Shown: positions 16,591 to 26,255 of the stretch, piece after piece | Layout: each line of letters starts with the position of its first letter | Numbering within the stretch: position 1 is the first letter of the stretch | DNA from: Turneriella sp942492915 | GTDB lineage: Bacteria > Spirochaetota > Leptospiria > Turneriellales > Turneriellaceae | Reading direction: 5' to 3' | DNA length: 64,000 nucleotides | NCBI GenBank assembly: GCA_942492915.1 | Contig: OW818662.1 | Location: 620,001 to 684,000 of the forward strand | Translations under genes and position numbers: made by a program | The notes under the pieces: generated by a model | Database searches by the model: none | Told to the model about the DNA's origin: nothing | Seen by the model: the letters and a program-made list of their open reading frames with translations, nothing else

Positions 16591-17315
16591 GCGAAACGCA
16601 CAACGCATCCCATACCAGTATTCTTCAGGTCACTGACCTCTGCAAGACATACCGTGACGGCGAAGTACTCGCAGAAGTGCTTAAGGGCATCAGCTTCACG
16701 GTCGAACCCGGTGAGTTCGTCGCTATACAGGGTTCATCGGGCGCAGGCAAAAGCACACTGCTTAATTTACTTGGAGCACTCGATAAACCCGATTCGGGCC
16801 GCATCGTCGTCGATGGGCTCGAATTGACGTCAGATATCAAGAACGAACGCGTCGAACGTTTTCGCCGTGATAAAGTTGGTTTTATTTTTCAGAATCATTA
16901 CCTGATGCAAGAGTTTACTGTACTTGAAAACGTCATGCTGCCGCTGCGCGTGCAGGGTTTTAATTCAACTGACGCCAAAACAAAGGCAACTCGTGTTCTC
17001 GAACGTATCGGCCTCGGCCATCGTCTGCAGCACTTCCCTTCGCAAATTTCCGGTGGCGAGAGCCAACGCGTTGCTGTTGCGCGCGCGGTAGTAAAAAATC
17101 CGCCATTGATTCTTGCCGACGAGCCGACGGGAAACCTAGACAGCGAAAATCGCGAACGTTTTATCGGTGTGCTGAACGCTCTGCAGGCTGAAGATAAACT
17201 CACAATTATCGTCGTAACCCACGAGGCTGAACTCGCAATGGCCGCTTCGCGCCGGTTGCTGATGAAAGACGGTAAGATCGAATTACCCGACGCGCTTCTT
17301 TCGCCGCAGCCATAA
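16587..17315 (+). CDS. lolD: LolD-type ABC transporter ATPase
   Basis: A 242-residue ATPase that powers lipoprotein release. Walker A is GSSGAGKST, the Q-loop is FIFQNHYL, the signature is SGGESQRVAVARA, Walker B is LILADEPTGNLD, and the switch histidine lies in VVTHEAELA. The QNHYLMQEFTVLENVMLPL segment is characteristic of LolD/MacB ATPases. The start codon overlaps the permease stop (ATGA). Its 3' end overlaps the convergent lnt gene by 33 bp, which ties two steps of lipoprotein biogenesis together in place though not in transcription. Confidence 0.9.
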   Translation: MSETHNASHTSILQVTDLCKTYRDGEVLAEVLKGISFTVEPGEFVAIQGSSGAGKSTLLNLLGALDKPDSGRIVVDGLELTSDIKNERVERFRRDKVGFIFQNHYLMQEFTVLENVMLPLRVQGFNSTDAKTKATRVLERIGLGHRLQHFPSQISGGESQRVAVARAVVKNPPLILADEPTGNLDSENRERFIGVLNALQAEDKLTIIVVTHEAELAMAASRRLLMKDGKIELPDALLSPQP

Positions 17316-18923
17316 CAGAGCGATTGCAGCCCCGATATACAGGTAGAGAGGCATATTGCCCACGACGGCAAAAAGTGTCGTCGCGCGTTGCATCGCGGGT
17401 ACTGCGTAGACCTGGTTGACCCGTTCAAACATCGCCGTTTCACCCGACACTTTGCCCGTTGAAGCCGTGTATGCGCTGATGCCTGAATTGGTCGCGCGCA
17501 CGATAGGCAGGCGCAATTCTATCGCGCGCATGACTCCCAGTGTCATATGCTGCAGGCTCTCAACCGACTTGCCGAACCACGCGTCGTTCGTGATATTGAT
17601 TATGAACTGCGCTTCATTTTGTGTTGTCGCGTCAAAATTGCGTGCGTATTCGGGCAGAATGACCTCGTAACAGATGAGAGGCATCGCCTTGACATTTCCC
17701 GCGGTTGAAGATATCTGAAAGAGCGAGTATCTCTTGCCGTGAGAAAAATCAGACACCGCCGGGAACAGATTCTTCAGTGCGGGAAATTTGTCGCCCAACG
17801 GCATGAACTCACCGAATGGCAGCAGAAAATTCTTCTGGTAGTTATTGAGTGGTTGCCCGGTTGCATCGAGGTGCCACATATTTGAATAGTCGCGCCGCGA
17901 TGAGACCTCATGCAGAATGTCATTGATGATGAGCGGGGTGTTGGTTGTTTTCTGCAACTCTGCGACTGCGTTACGTAGCGCTTCTGACCGCTCGAACTCC
18001 ATCGCAGGTATCGAACTTTCGGGCCAAACAACAAGGTCGGGCCGGCGGCCAGCCGCTGTCGCATCGGCGACCAGCTTCTGCGTCTGTCCGAGCATGCGCG
18101 TGATGATGTAAGGCCGTTCGTGGTAACTGGTGATGAGCGGCACATTACCCTGCGGCACGCCAATTTGAATTTTGGGCGCCTGCGCTTCCCGCGCGCTGAA
18201 CCTTTCAAATTGCACAGCTCCGTAGACGTGTATGGTTATCAGGGTCGCCGCAAATGCGTGAAAATAGCGATTCTGCCGCAGAAACCTTATGGCCGGGCGA
18301 TCGGCCCTCGCGAAAAAATCGCTGGCGGCGAAAAACAGCAGGTATTGCAGCAGCACCCAGATGACTGAAAGCCCGCGGGTGCCAATGAGATCGGCTGCCT
18401 GCGCAAACCAAAGGTCGCCACTGACGAGGTTACCGCCGTGCCACGGGAAAAGCTGCCAACCGATGAGCTCGCACAGCGCGAATGCCACAGGTACCGCCAG
18501 AAGTTTTTTACCTCGCGAACCGAACCAATCGTCTCGCGAGCGCAAGAACCTCAAAAAGAAGAAAAAGAGCAGCATCTTGCCACCCGTACCAAGAGCATAG
18601 AGCAGAAAAAGCGGAAAGGCAATAACTTCGGGCATCATGCCATAGACGGCGATGGTATGCATAATCCAATGGTAGCCGATGAGGTTCAGTATGAGCGTCC
18701 ATAACACCCATAGCGCGAGAATTCTGCGTGTGGTCAGCGTGAATTTTTCAAACAGGTAAAAAACCGGCAGCAGTGCGAGAAATCCGACCGGAAAAATATT
18801 GTATGGCACAAAGGAGAGCGAAGTGAGTACCGCCGAACCTGCGATCAGGTAGAAGGGCATCGCGCTTGCGCGAGACTGAACGGCTTCGGTTTTCACCGCG
18901 CCCGACTTAGCCACGTTTGCCAT
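17283..18923 (-). CDS. lnt: Apolipoprotein N-acyltransferase
   Basis: A 546-residue inner-membrane enzyme that adds the third acyl chain to the N-terminal cysteine of lipoproteins. Six or more hydrophobic helices fill the first 230 residues; a nitrilase-like domain follows. The catalytic triad is visible: Glu in VVWPESSIPA, Lys in NNYQKNFLLPFGEF and Cys in MPLICYEVILPEY. A final membrane helix lies near the C-terminus. It overlaps coaD upstream by 17 bp, so the two are probably one transcript. Confidence 0.92.
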   Translation of the reverse strand: MANVAKSGAVKTEAVQSRASAMPFYLIAGSAVLTSLSFVPYNIFPVGFLALLPVFYLFEKFTLTTRRILALWVLWTLILNLIGYHWIMHTIAVYGMMPEVIAFPLFLLYALGTGGKMLLFFFFLRFLRSRDDWFGSRGKKLLAVPVAFALCELIGWQLFPWHGGNLVSGDLWFAQAADLIGTRGLSVIWVLLQYLLFFAASDFFARADRPAIRFLRQNRYFHAFAATLITIHVYGAVQFERFSAREAQAPKIQIGVPQGNVPLITSYHERPYIITRMLGQTQKLVADATAAGRRPDLVVWPESSIPAMEFERSEALRNAVAELQKTTNTPLIINDILHEVSSRRDYSNMWHLDATGQPLNNYQKNFLLPFGEFMPLGDKFPALKNLFPAVSDFSHGKRYSLFQISSTAGNVKAMPLICYEVILPEYARNFDATTQNEAQFIINITNDAWFGKSVESLQHMTLGVMRAIELRLPIVRATNSGISAYTASTGKVSGETAMFERVNQVYAVPAMQRATTLFAVVGNMPLYLYIGAAIALLWLRRKKRVG

Positions 18924-19392
18924 GCACTTTTTGCATGCGTTCGAAGACGATTGCGGGCACCTGATCGGCGATGTTGCCGCCGAAATGAGCCACCTCTTTT
19001 ACGATGGTGCTCGAAATAAACGAGTTGTCAGAGGCGGCCATCAGGAACATGGTTTCAAGATCGGGGAGTAACTTGCGGTTCATCAGAAAGATCGCGTGTT
19101 CGTAGTCGAAGTCTGAAACTGCGCGCAGACCGCGAATGACGATGCGGGTGTTGTGCGTGCGGCAAAAATCAACGAGCAGCCCCTCAAAGGTCTGCACTTT
19201 GACCTGCGGATAGTCTTTGAGTACCTCTTGAATGATTTCTACCCGCTCTTCGGGTGAAAAAAGGCTCTTCTTGGAGGTGTTCTTGAGCACCGCGATCGTG
19301 AGCGAATCGACGACGCGTATCGACCTATCGACGATGTCCAGGTGGCCGTTCGTGAACGGATCAAAACTACCTGGGTAGACTGCGGTTTTCAC
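18907..19392 (-). CDS. coaD: Phosphopantetheine adenylyltransferase
   Basis: A 161-residue enzyme of coenzyme A synthesis that joins ATP and 4'-phosphopantetheine to give dephospho-CoA. It begins with the nucleotidyltransferase motif YPGSFDPFTNGHLDI; other family marks are RGLRAVSDFDYE and the C-terminal SSTIVKEVAHFGG (the ISSTxVR-like motif). Length is exactly that of the family. Confidence 0.95.
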   Translation of the reverse strand: MKTAVYPGSFDPFTNGHLDIVDRSIRVVDSLTIAVLKNTSKKSLFSPEERVEIIQEVLKDYPQVKVQTFEGLLVDFCRTHNTRIVIRGLRAVSDFDYEHAIFLMNRKLLPDLETMFLMAASDNSFISSTIVKEVAHFGGNIADQVPAIVFERMQKVHGKRG

Positions 19393-19535
19393 ACTGTACA
19401 GGTACCGAAACGCGAGGGGGTGTAAAGTTTTTCAAGCCCCCGCGCAATCGTTTTAACCACGCGCGATGAGGCAGGCCGCCGGCAACCCCGCATAAACCGA
19501 TTTACGCGCTCACGAAGCTTGCGCGCCTGATCCCG

Positions 19536-19934
19536 GTGCATCGCTTGAAACTGACATTCGGCATTCTTTCCCTGACACTGCTTGCATTGCCGGCCTGCAG
19601 GGACAAAAAGCAGCCAGAACTGCGTTATGATGCCAAGACCGGTCGTTTAAGAATCTTCTTTGGCGCCGAGCGTCTGATTGATTCGGTCAATACAAAGCCC
19701 AAAATGCAGCGCGTTGAACATGCTTCGATGGGTAGCGTATGGCTCGTACAATTCTCGCGCAGCGATAGCTGCCCGTCTGAATACGTGGCGTTATTGCCGG
19801 GCGATCGCACGAGCGAAGTTTTCGGAAACTGCAATGAAATTAGCGAGATTCAGCACAAAGATGACCACCTTGAGCTGCTGTTTGCCGATGACGAATTGAC
19901 GGGCCGCGCAGCGGAAAAAGTCGATCTGCGCTGA
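19536..19934 (+). CDS. Small lipoprotein
   Basis: A 132-residue protein with a signal peptide ending in a good lipobox (LALPAC, Cys21). The mature domain has strand-rich composition and two later cysteines (SDSCPSEY and FGNCNEI), possibly a disulfide. No family recognised. The start is GTG at 19536; a TTG nine bases on would also leave an intact signal. It lies 50 bp upstream of the helicase gene on the same strand. Confidence 0.5.
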   Translation: MHRLKLTFGILSLTLLALPACRDKKQPELRYDAKTGRLRIFFGAERLIDSVNTKPKMQRVEHASMGSVWLVQFSRSDSCPSEYVALLPGDRTSEVFGNCNEISEIQHKDDHLELLFADDELTGRAAEKVDLR

Positions 19935-19982
19935 TCGCAGAATTTGTTGCCGCCTTAGCCCTTGCACGGTAGAATATCCCCA

Positions 19983-22900
19983 ATGCAGGGTGTGCCCGAA
20001 TTCTTTCACGCCGCCACCAGAAACTGGTTTGCCCGAAATCTCGGCACGCCGACCCCGATTCAGCTCGAGGCATGGCAGGTTTTGGCGACGCGCCAGCATG
20101 CTGTAATCAGCGCGCCGACGGGCGAGGGCAAGACGCTCGCTGCATTTCTTGCGGTCATTGATCGGCTCGTGCAACGGGCCGCAGCAGGTGAAAATATCCG
20201 TAATGCGCGCGTGCTCTACGTGTCACCGCTCAAGGCGCTTTCAAACGACATTGAGAAGAACCTGCAGGCGCCGCTTGCCGGCATTCGCCACGAACTCGCC
20301 GAAATGGGTATCGAAATCGATGAAATTCATGCGATGGTGCGCACCGGCGATACCTCGGCTTTAGAGCGTGCGCGCCTGGTGCGGCTCAAACCGCAGATCG
20401 TCGTGACGACACCTGAATCGCTCTACCTGATGCTCACGAGTGCTTCGGGCCGTAATCTACTCGAAACCATTGAAACGGTCATCATCGACGAAGTGCACGC
20501 GCTGGCGTCTACCCGGCGTGGTGCGCACCTCTCGCTGTCGCTCGCGCGGCTCGAGTGCCTGTGTGCAGACGCTGCGCGTCGGGGTGGATTGACCACCGAA
20601 CCTGTGCCTTTGCAACGTATTGCCGTCTCGGCGACCGTGCAGCCCCTATCGCTCGTTGCGTGCTATCTTGCCGGTGATGCACCCGTGGCAATTTGCCGTG
20701 ACGCAAGACCGCGTGCATTTGATATACGCATGCTGCTACCCCCGCAGGGGCTCAGCGCTGTCATGAGCGGCGACGCGTGGAGCGCCATCTACGGCGAACT
20801 TGCGCAAGAGATCGCGAAACACCGCACGACGCTGATTTTCGTGAACAACCGGCGGTTGTGCGAACGTCTCGCACGGCATCTTTCTGAACTTATCGGCAGC
20901 GAACTTGTGGCCTCACACCACGGATCACTATCACACACGCAACGCCATAAGAGCGAGCAGCAACTCAAAGCGGGAACTCTCAAAGTGATGGTGGCGACTT
21001 CGTCGCTTGAGCTCGGGCTCGACATTGGGTCGATCGACCTGGTTGTGCAGATTTCTTCGCCGCGATCGATACATGCATTCATACAGCGCGCTGGTCGCTC
21101 TGAGCACCACAAAAACGGTACCTCGCGCGCGCTGCTCGTACCGCTCACACGAGATGACCTGTCTGAGTGTGTCGCGCTGGTGCGCTCAGTAAGGCAGGGT
21201 AACCTCGAGCAGTTGGCTCTAGCTTCGCCTGCACTCGATATTCTCGCGCAACAGATCGTTGCCGAAACAGCGATGCGCGATATCGCCGCCGATGAGCTTT
21301 ATACCGTGATGAAGTCAGAGTATATATGGCGCGAACTCAGGCGCAGCGACTTTGACGGCGTGCTGTCCATGCTGAACGATGGTTATTCGCTGCGTTTTGG
21401 TCGCCGCTCTCGTTACATATTCTATGATCGAACCGAGCAGATCGTGCGCGCGCGGCCCGGGGCGCGCATTACCGCCGCGCTGAACGGCGGCGCGATACCT
21501 GAAAATTTTGAATACGAAGTTATTGAAGAGCCTGATGGCACTTACGTCGGCAGTGTACACGAAGATTTTGCGATTGAGTCGTCAAGGGGCGATGTCTTTC
21601 AACTGGGCAATCGCCTGTGGCAGATCACGCAGGTCTCGGGCAACCGCGTGTCTGTGGTGTATGCTCCCAACAAGCACCCGACAATTCCCTTTTGGATCGT
21701 CGATGTACCCGGGAGAACCGACGCCCTGAGTGCTGCCGTGAGTTCGCTGCACGAGCTGTACGTGAAAACCGGCGATGCGCAGCGCTTTGCGTTGCAGGTA
21801 TGCGATGAAACCGGCCTTGCCCCTGCCTGGGTATTACCGCTCGCTGATTATTACCGCGAAGCATCAGAAAGCCTTGGCTCGCTGCCGACGCAGTCGACGG
21901 TTATTCTCGAACGTTTTTTCGACGAGGTCAAGAACTGCCATATTGTACTGCACGCACCATTCGGTGCGCAGGTGAACCGTGCCTGGGGCCTGGCGCTCAG
22001 AAAGCGCTTCTGCCGCCAATTTAACTTTGAGCTCCAGGCCGCAGCGAACGACAACGCAATCATTCTCTCGCTCAGCCACACGCACAGTTTTGTTCTGCCC
22101 GATGTCTTTCGCTACCTCGCATCGGCGAGTGCACAAGACGTGCTCACCCAGGCATTGCTCGACGCACCGATGTTTGAAGTGCGCTGGCGCTGGAACGCCT
22201 CGCGTGCGCTCGCCATATTACGCCGCAACATGCGCGGCAAAGTGCCTGCACAGTGGCAGAAGAGCGGGGCGCAAGACCTTGTCGCGTTGCTGTTTCCCGA
22301 CCAGATCGCGTGCGCTGAGAATCTCAGCGGTCCGCGGGCGATTCCCGATCACCCCCTGGTGAAGCAGACCGTCACCGACTGCCTGAATGAAGCCATGGAC
22401 GCGTCGGGTTTCTTGCGCGTGCTCAAAGGCCTCGAGTCGGGTACGATCGAAACCCGTTCAAAAGATAGCGCAGCTCCCTCGGCGTTCGCGCACGAAATCA
22501 TCAGTGCGAGGCCCTATGCATTTCTTGACGATGCTCCGCTCGAAGAGAGGCGTACCAGGGCCGTACGCACCGATGTCGAAGCCCGCGCCGGCGACGAAAT
22601 CAGCGACGCGACGATCGCCGCGGTGCGCGCAGAAACGTTGTACCCCGCGCGCAACGAGTATGAGCTGTACGATCTTCTCACACAATTTGCCGTCGTACCC
22701 GCCGACGAAATATCTGCGCTCGGTTTTGCTTCAAGCATCGATTCGCTTGTCGCCCGCGGCAAAGCGGTGCTGCAGAGGCTTGGGCCCGCTGAGAGTGAAG
22801 AGGCTGCGCGTCTCTACTATACCAGCGCCGACCGGGAAATACTCGTGCACGAGGTCTATGGCCCTAATGAGGGCGCCTCGGGCGAGCAGCGTGACCATGC

Positions 22901-24104
22901 GACCCAATCGCTGCTGCTCGCACACCTCGAACTGCTCGGGCCGGCCACAATAGAATATCTGACCATGCGCCTTGCGCTTTCTGCGTCGCGCATTGAAATT
23001 GCCTTGCTCGCGCTCGAGAATCAGGGAGCGGTTTTTCAACTGAACCGCGGCGGCACGGTGTTTTTTACGGAGCGATCATTTTACCAGAGGTTGCAGCACT
23101 ATGGCAGGCGGCGCTCAGTTCAGAAACGCGTCAACCCGGCCGAATACTTGATGTTTTTGCAGCACTGGCAGTCGGTCACCGAACCCATGACCGGGCAGCA
23201 TGCGCTCATAAAAGTGCTGCGACAGCTACAGGGCGTCGCGCTGTCGCACGACGAGTGGACGAGGGCGCTGGCTCTGCGCATCAGCGATTTTTCGGAGCGC
23301 ATGCTCGAAGATGTACTATTAGGTGGCGAGTTCTTCTGGTGGCGTCCGGCGATCGCCGGTGCGGCTTCGCGAAGTGTTACAGCACGCACACGGTATATGC
23401 TGCTGTCCCGCGAAATGTGGCGCGTACTTGCGCCATCCGCACCTGAAATAAACGCGCTCTCGGCCGATGCGCGGCGCGTATTCGATTTTCTTTTCAGCAA
23501 TGGCGCTTCATTCTTGCACGATATTCACGCCGGGCATAATGATCGCAGCGCACCGACTTCACAGAAACTATTCAGCGAACAGACGCTGCGCGGTGTGCGC
23601 GAGCTGATTGCTCAGGGACTTGTCACTTCAGACCAGTTTTTTTCGCTGCGGCGGCTCGCGCCACGCGCCGCGAAACGAATGAGGTTCGCGCCGAGGCTTG
23701 TTGACCCGCAGTTCCCGAGCGGGCGTTTTTCACTGGTGCGGTTTCGCGGCGGTGAGGCGGATGAAGATGCGAGGCTACGGGCTTTGGCTGAAATGCTTTT
23801 GGCGCGCCATGGTGTAGTTTACCGCTATGCCGCAGAGAACGACTTTTTCAAGGCACCCTGGCCAAGGCTCGTGCGCACGCTGCGCCTGATGGAAATGGCG
23901 GGGCAGGTGCGTTCGGGCAGGTTTATCGACGAACTTTGGGGCGAGCAGTTTGCTGATCCTGCTGCGATCCACGGTCTTGAGGCTGCGCACGGGGCGCCAT
24001 ATAAAGAGGTAACACCTCATGATCCGATTTCGCAGGTTCGTGCCGGGCTGGTCAAAATCGGGGCTCTGTCGCAAACCGCTGCCCGAAACATTCTGACTGC
24101 GTGA
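19983..24104 (+). CDS. lhr: Lhr-type large superfamily 2 helicase
   Basis: A helicase of about 1,370 residues. The N-terminal part holds the SF2 core: Walker A SAPTGEGKT, YVSPLKALSNDIEKNL, TTPESLYLML, the DEVHALA box (DEVH), AVSATVQP, and the motif V/VI segments TSSLELGLDIGSIDLVVQ and FIQRAGRSEH. These variants and the long C-terminal region (winged helix plus cap) identify the Lhr family, 3'-5' nucleic acid helicases linked to DNA repair. An ATG at 19983 is chosen over a TTG at 19962. No partner nuclease gene (as in Lhr operons of some bacteria) is adjacent. Confidence 0.88.
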   Translation: MQGVPEFFHAATRNWFARNLGTPTPIQLEAWQVLATRQHAVISAPTGEGKTLAAFLAVIDRLVQRAAAGENIRNARVLYVSPLKALSNDIEKNLQAPLAGIRHELAEMGIEIDEIHAMVRTGDTSALERARLVRLKPQIVVTTPESLYLMLTSASGRNLLETIETVIIDEVHALASTRRGAHLSLSLARLECLCADAARRGGLTTEPVPLQRIAVSATVQPLSLVACYLAGDAPVAICRDARPRAFDIRMLLPPQGLSAVMSGDAWSAIYGELAQEIAKHRTTLIFVNNRRLCERLARHLSELIGSELVASHHGSLSHTQRHKSEQQLKAGTLKVMVATSSLELGLDIGSIDLVVQISSPRSIHAFIQRAGRSEHHKNGTSRALLVPLTRDDLSECVALVRSVRQGNLEQLALASPALDILAQQIVAETAMRDIAADELYTVMKSEYIWRELRRSDFDGVLSMLNDGYSLRFGRRSRYIFYDRTEQIVRARPGARITAALNGGAIPENFEYEVIEEPDGTYVGSVHEDFAIESSRGDVFQLGNRLWQITQVSGNRVSVVYAPNKHPTIPFWIVDVPGRTDALSAAVSSLHELYVKTGDAQRFALQVCDETGLAPAWVLPLADYYREASESLGSLPTQSTVILERFFDEVKNCHIVLHAPFGAQVNRAWGLALRKRFCRQFNFELQAAANDNAIILSLSHTHSFVLPDVFRYLASASAQDVLTQALLDAPMFEVRWRWNASRALAILRRNMRGKVPAQWQKSGAQDLVALLFPDQIACAENLSGPRAIPDHPLVKQTVTDCLNEAMDASGFLRVLKGLESGTIETRSKDSAAPSAFAHEIISARPYAFLDDAPLEERRTRAVRTDVEARAGDEISDATIAAVRAETLYPARNEYELYDLLTQFAVVPADEISALGFASSIDSLVARGKAVLQRLGPAESEEAARLYYTSADREILVHEVYGPNEGASGEQRDHATQSLLLAHLELLGPATIEYLTMRLALSASRIEIALLALENQGAVFQLNRGGTVFFTERSFYQRLQHYGRRRSVQKRVNPAEYLMFLQHWQSVTEPMTGQHALIKVLRQLQGVALSHDEWTRALALRISDFSERMLEDVLLGGEFFWWRPAIAGAASRSVTARTRYMLLSREMWRVLAPSAPEINALSADARRVFDFLFSNGASFLHDIHAGHNDRSAPTSQKLFSEQTLRGVRELIAQGLVTSDQFFSLRRLAPRAAKRMRFAPRLVDPQFPSGRFSLVRFRGGEADEDARLRALAEMLLARHGVVYRYAAENDFFKAPWPRLVRTLRLMEMAGQVRSGRFIDELWGEQFADPAAIHGLEAAHGAPYKEVTPHDPISQVRAGLVKIGALSQTAARNILTA

Positions 24105-24161
24105 CTACGGCTTTTTTTTGTTGGATTATTGCCCGTTTTTGCGTCGAGACTAACTATAGTC

Positions 24162-25979
24162 ATGAAAAAGTCAGCTCTTGTCGTCGCGGTCTTTGCCGCG
24201 TTTGAATTTCTCTCTGCAGCGCCCCCGAAGACCGATGTGGTTATTGAAACGATCGACGGCGTTCTGCTGCATGTTGAATACGTTACAGAAAATGACAAGG
24301 CATCTGTTGTCGACGTCAAAGCGGCAATTTTTCCTGCTGCGCTCTGCGACTCGAAAGAACTTCCCAAATACATACCCAAGGGTAAATTTACCGGCGCGAC
24401 AAAACTTTCCACCGGCAATTGCAGTTTTATCGGTAAACCGTTTGTGATGCGCTCGATGACGCTCGCGCCGTCAGAAATTACGAAGCGTTATGATACGACG
24501 CTGCTGACGCTGACCAAAAGTGGTGAAAAGAAGCAGCTGCCTTTCTATGAAAAAACGGGCAAAGACGTGCGCGGTTTTGATTTCACGGCAGAGCCGATAG
24601 AAGTCGCCGGCGAAGCGCCGATTCTCGGTGTGCGCAAGTTCGCAAAAGACGAAACGATGGATACCATGCAGACAGTCGACATGGCTGGCGGGCGCAAAAC
24701 ACTTTTCCCTGACCTGAATATTTGGCATAAATGGAATACGCTCGATCCCCGCATTAGCCTTTACTACACGCCGCTTTTGCCGACTGCTGATATCAGCATT
24801 CTGCAGTTTGGAGTTTTGGGGTTCACAGTGGAGAATTCGATTGCTATTCCTGAACTCAAGTTTCTTCCTTTGAAGAAATACAGCCTGCGCCTGCGCGGGG
24901 GAATCAACGCGGGGTTTCATAGTTTTTCACAAGACCTGTTCCAGAACGGCCAGGCAGTCAGTACGGGAAAAATCACCTTAATACCGGTTCTCGCTCAACT
25001 GACGCTATTTTATGATTTGCGCCCGAAAGGGTGGGCGATGACAATTTCTCCATTTGTTCGTCTGGCCGACGGCATTATTTTCAGTACTGTCAGCACAGCA
25101 GTGAAGAGCGAATATGTCTCGCTGCTCGCAGCCGGCGCCGAAAGTTCGCGGTCGGGCAGTTACATCGGCCACGGTTTCTCAAGTTCGCTCGGTGTTGAAG
25201 TGCGACCAGATAAATGGCCGGTCGCTTTCTCAGTCGATGGCGGTTACCTGATGCACTCACAGGATATCTCGGGGCAGTACTTCATGTTTAATGTCGGTGC
25301 GTCGTGGCATTATGCGGTAAAACCGCCAGAACCAAAAATGATCCCCATTCAATATCTTGGCAACAAGAGCGTGGTCTTGAACCTCAAAGGCACGGTGAGA
25401 ACACCCAATGGCAAGGTGCTCTCTGGCGCCACGATCAAGCTGAAAGCGAAGGGCAGTACTGCGATTGTGAAGCAGGTTGACTCAAGCGACAAAGGCCAGT
25501 ACGCGATGGAAATTGAACCGGGGCTCGATTACACTGTCGAAGCGCATAAAGACGGGTACGCCAATGCGAACGTCGAACTGCCTATGATGTCGAATGACAA
25601 AAAGACCAAAGATCAGGATTTTATTCTCGCAGAACTTACCTATTCCCTCGAGGGTGTGAACTTCAAACCTGATTCAGACCAGTTGATCAAAGGCGCTGAC
25701 AAAGCGATACTTGAACTCATCAAGTTCTTGCAGGCGAACCCTGAGATTCGCATCGAGATCGGCGGCCATACGGCAGCTGCGGGCGCAGACGACGACAGCT
25801 CACGTGCGCTGTCGAAAAAACGCGCCGAGTCGGTACGCAAGTTCATTATTGCCAAAGGTATCAACGGCGATCGCCTCGTGTCTGAAGGTTACGGCGGGTC
25901 TAAACCAATCGCCGATGGCAAGACTGCAGAAGGGGCAAAAATTAATCGCCGCGTCGAAGTCAGAATTCTGGTCGAGTAA
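24162..25979 (+). CDS. OmpA-family outer-membrane protein with Ig-like linker
   Basis: A 605-residue protein from the ATG at 24162. A signal peptide (MKKSALVVAVFAAFEFLSA) leads into an unknown N-terminal domain and a strand-rich, barrel-like middle (about residues 180-395). Then comes a carboxypeptidase-regulatory-like fold (about 410-490, LKGTVRTPNGKVLSGATIKL) and a C-terminal OmpA peptidoglycan-binding domain (about 498-605). In that last domain IEIGGHTAAAG, LSKKRAESVR and NRRVEVRI are the usual positions; His replaces the Asp often seen in the GHTD motif. It probably tethers the outer membrane to the wall. It stands alone between lhr and the lipoprotein remnant. Confidence 0.75.
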   Translation: MKKSALVVAVFAAFEFLSAAPPKTDVVIETIDGVLLHVEYVTENDKASVVDVKAAIFPAALCDSKELPKYIPKGKFTGATKLSTGNCSFIGKPFVMRSMTLAPSEITKRYDTTLLTLTKSGEKKQLPFYEKTGKDVRGFDFTAEPIEVAGEAPILGVRKFAKDETMDTMQTVDMAGGRKTLFPDLNIWHKWNTLDPRISLYYTPLLPTADISILQFGVLGFTVENSIAIPELKFLPLKKYSLRLRGGINAGFHSFSQDLFQNGQAVSTGKITLIPVLAQLTLFYDLRPKGWAMTISPFVRLADGIIFSTVSTAVKSEYVSLLAAGAESSRSGSYIGHGFSSSLGVEVRPDKWPVAFSVDGGYLMHSQDISGQYFMFNVGASWHYAVKPPEPKMIPIQYLGNKSVVLNLKGTVRTPNGKVLSGATIKLKAKGSTAIVKQVDSSDKGQYAMEIEPGLDYTVEAHKDGYANANVELPMMSNDKKTKDQDFILAELTYSLEGVNFKPDSDQLIKGADKAILELIKFLQANPEIRIEIGGHTAAAGADDDSSRALSKKRAESVRKFIIAKGINGDRLVSEGYGGSKPIADGKTAEGAKINRRVEVRILVE

Positions 25980-26013
25980 CGGCTCTCAGAATTCTCTGAC
26001 GGGGCAGGCGCTG

Positions 26014-26136
26014 TTGCGCCTGCTGCTACCATTTGCCGCAATCGGCGGCTGCAACATTGAAGTGGGCAATCCTGATACCGGCAATGCGCCGTCTGAACTT
26101 TGCGCTTTAAGTATGAGAGAGCAGGGCCTTTTCTGA
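26014..26136 (+). pseudogene. Short lipoprotein-like reading frame, probable remnant
   Basis: A 40-residue frame from TTG at 26014 begins with a signal-like stretch and an IGGC lipobox, followed by NIEVGNPDTGNA. This GC-x-x-EVGNPD start is common in larger bacterial lipoproteins. The frame then ends after about 20 more residues, so it looks like the front of a truncated lipoprotein gene, or a very small lipoprotein. Apart from this, the gap 25980-26255 shows no supported feature except the leader of the giant gene. Confidence 0.35.
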
Positions 26137-26255
26137 CAGCCAGTTAATAGAAGAATGCCTGCTGAGCCGTTCGATTTGCCATGCGCGCGTTGATTTACTG
26201 TCGTAAAGTGTCCATTTGAGTACGTCTAACACCGATAGTCACAAGAGGGATTGCT

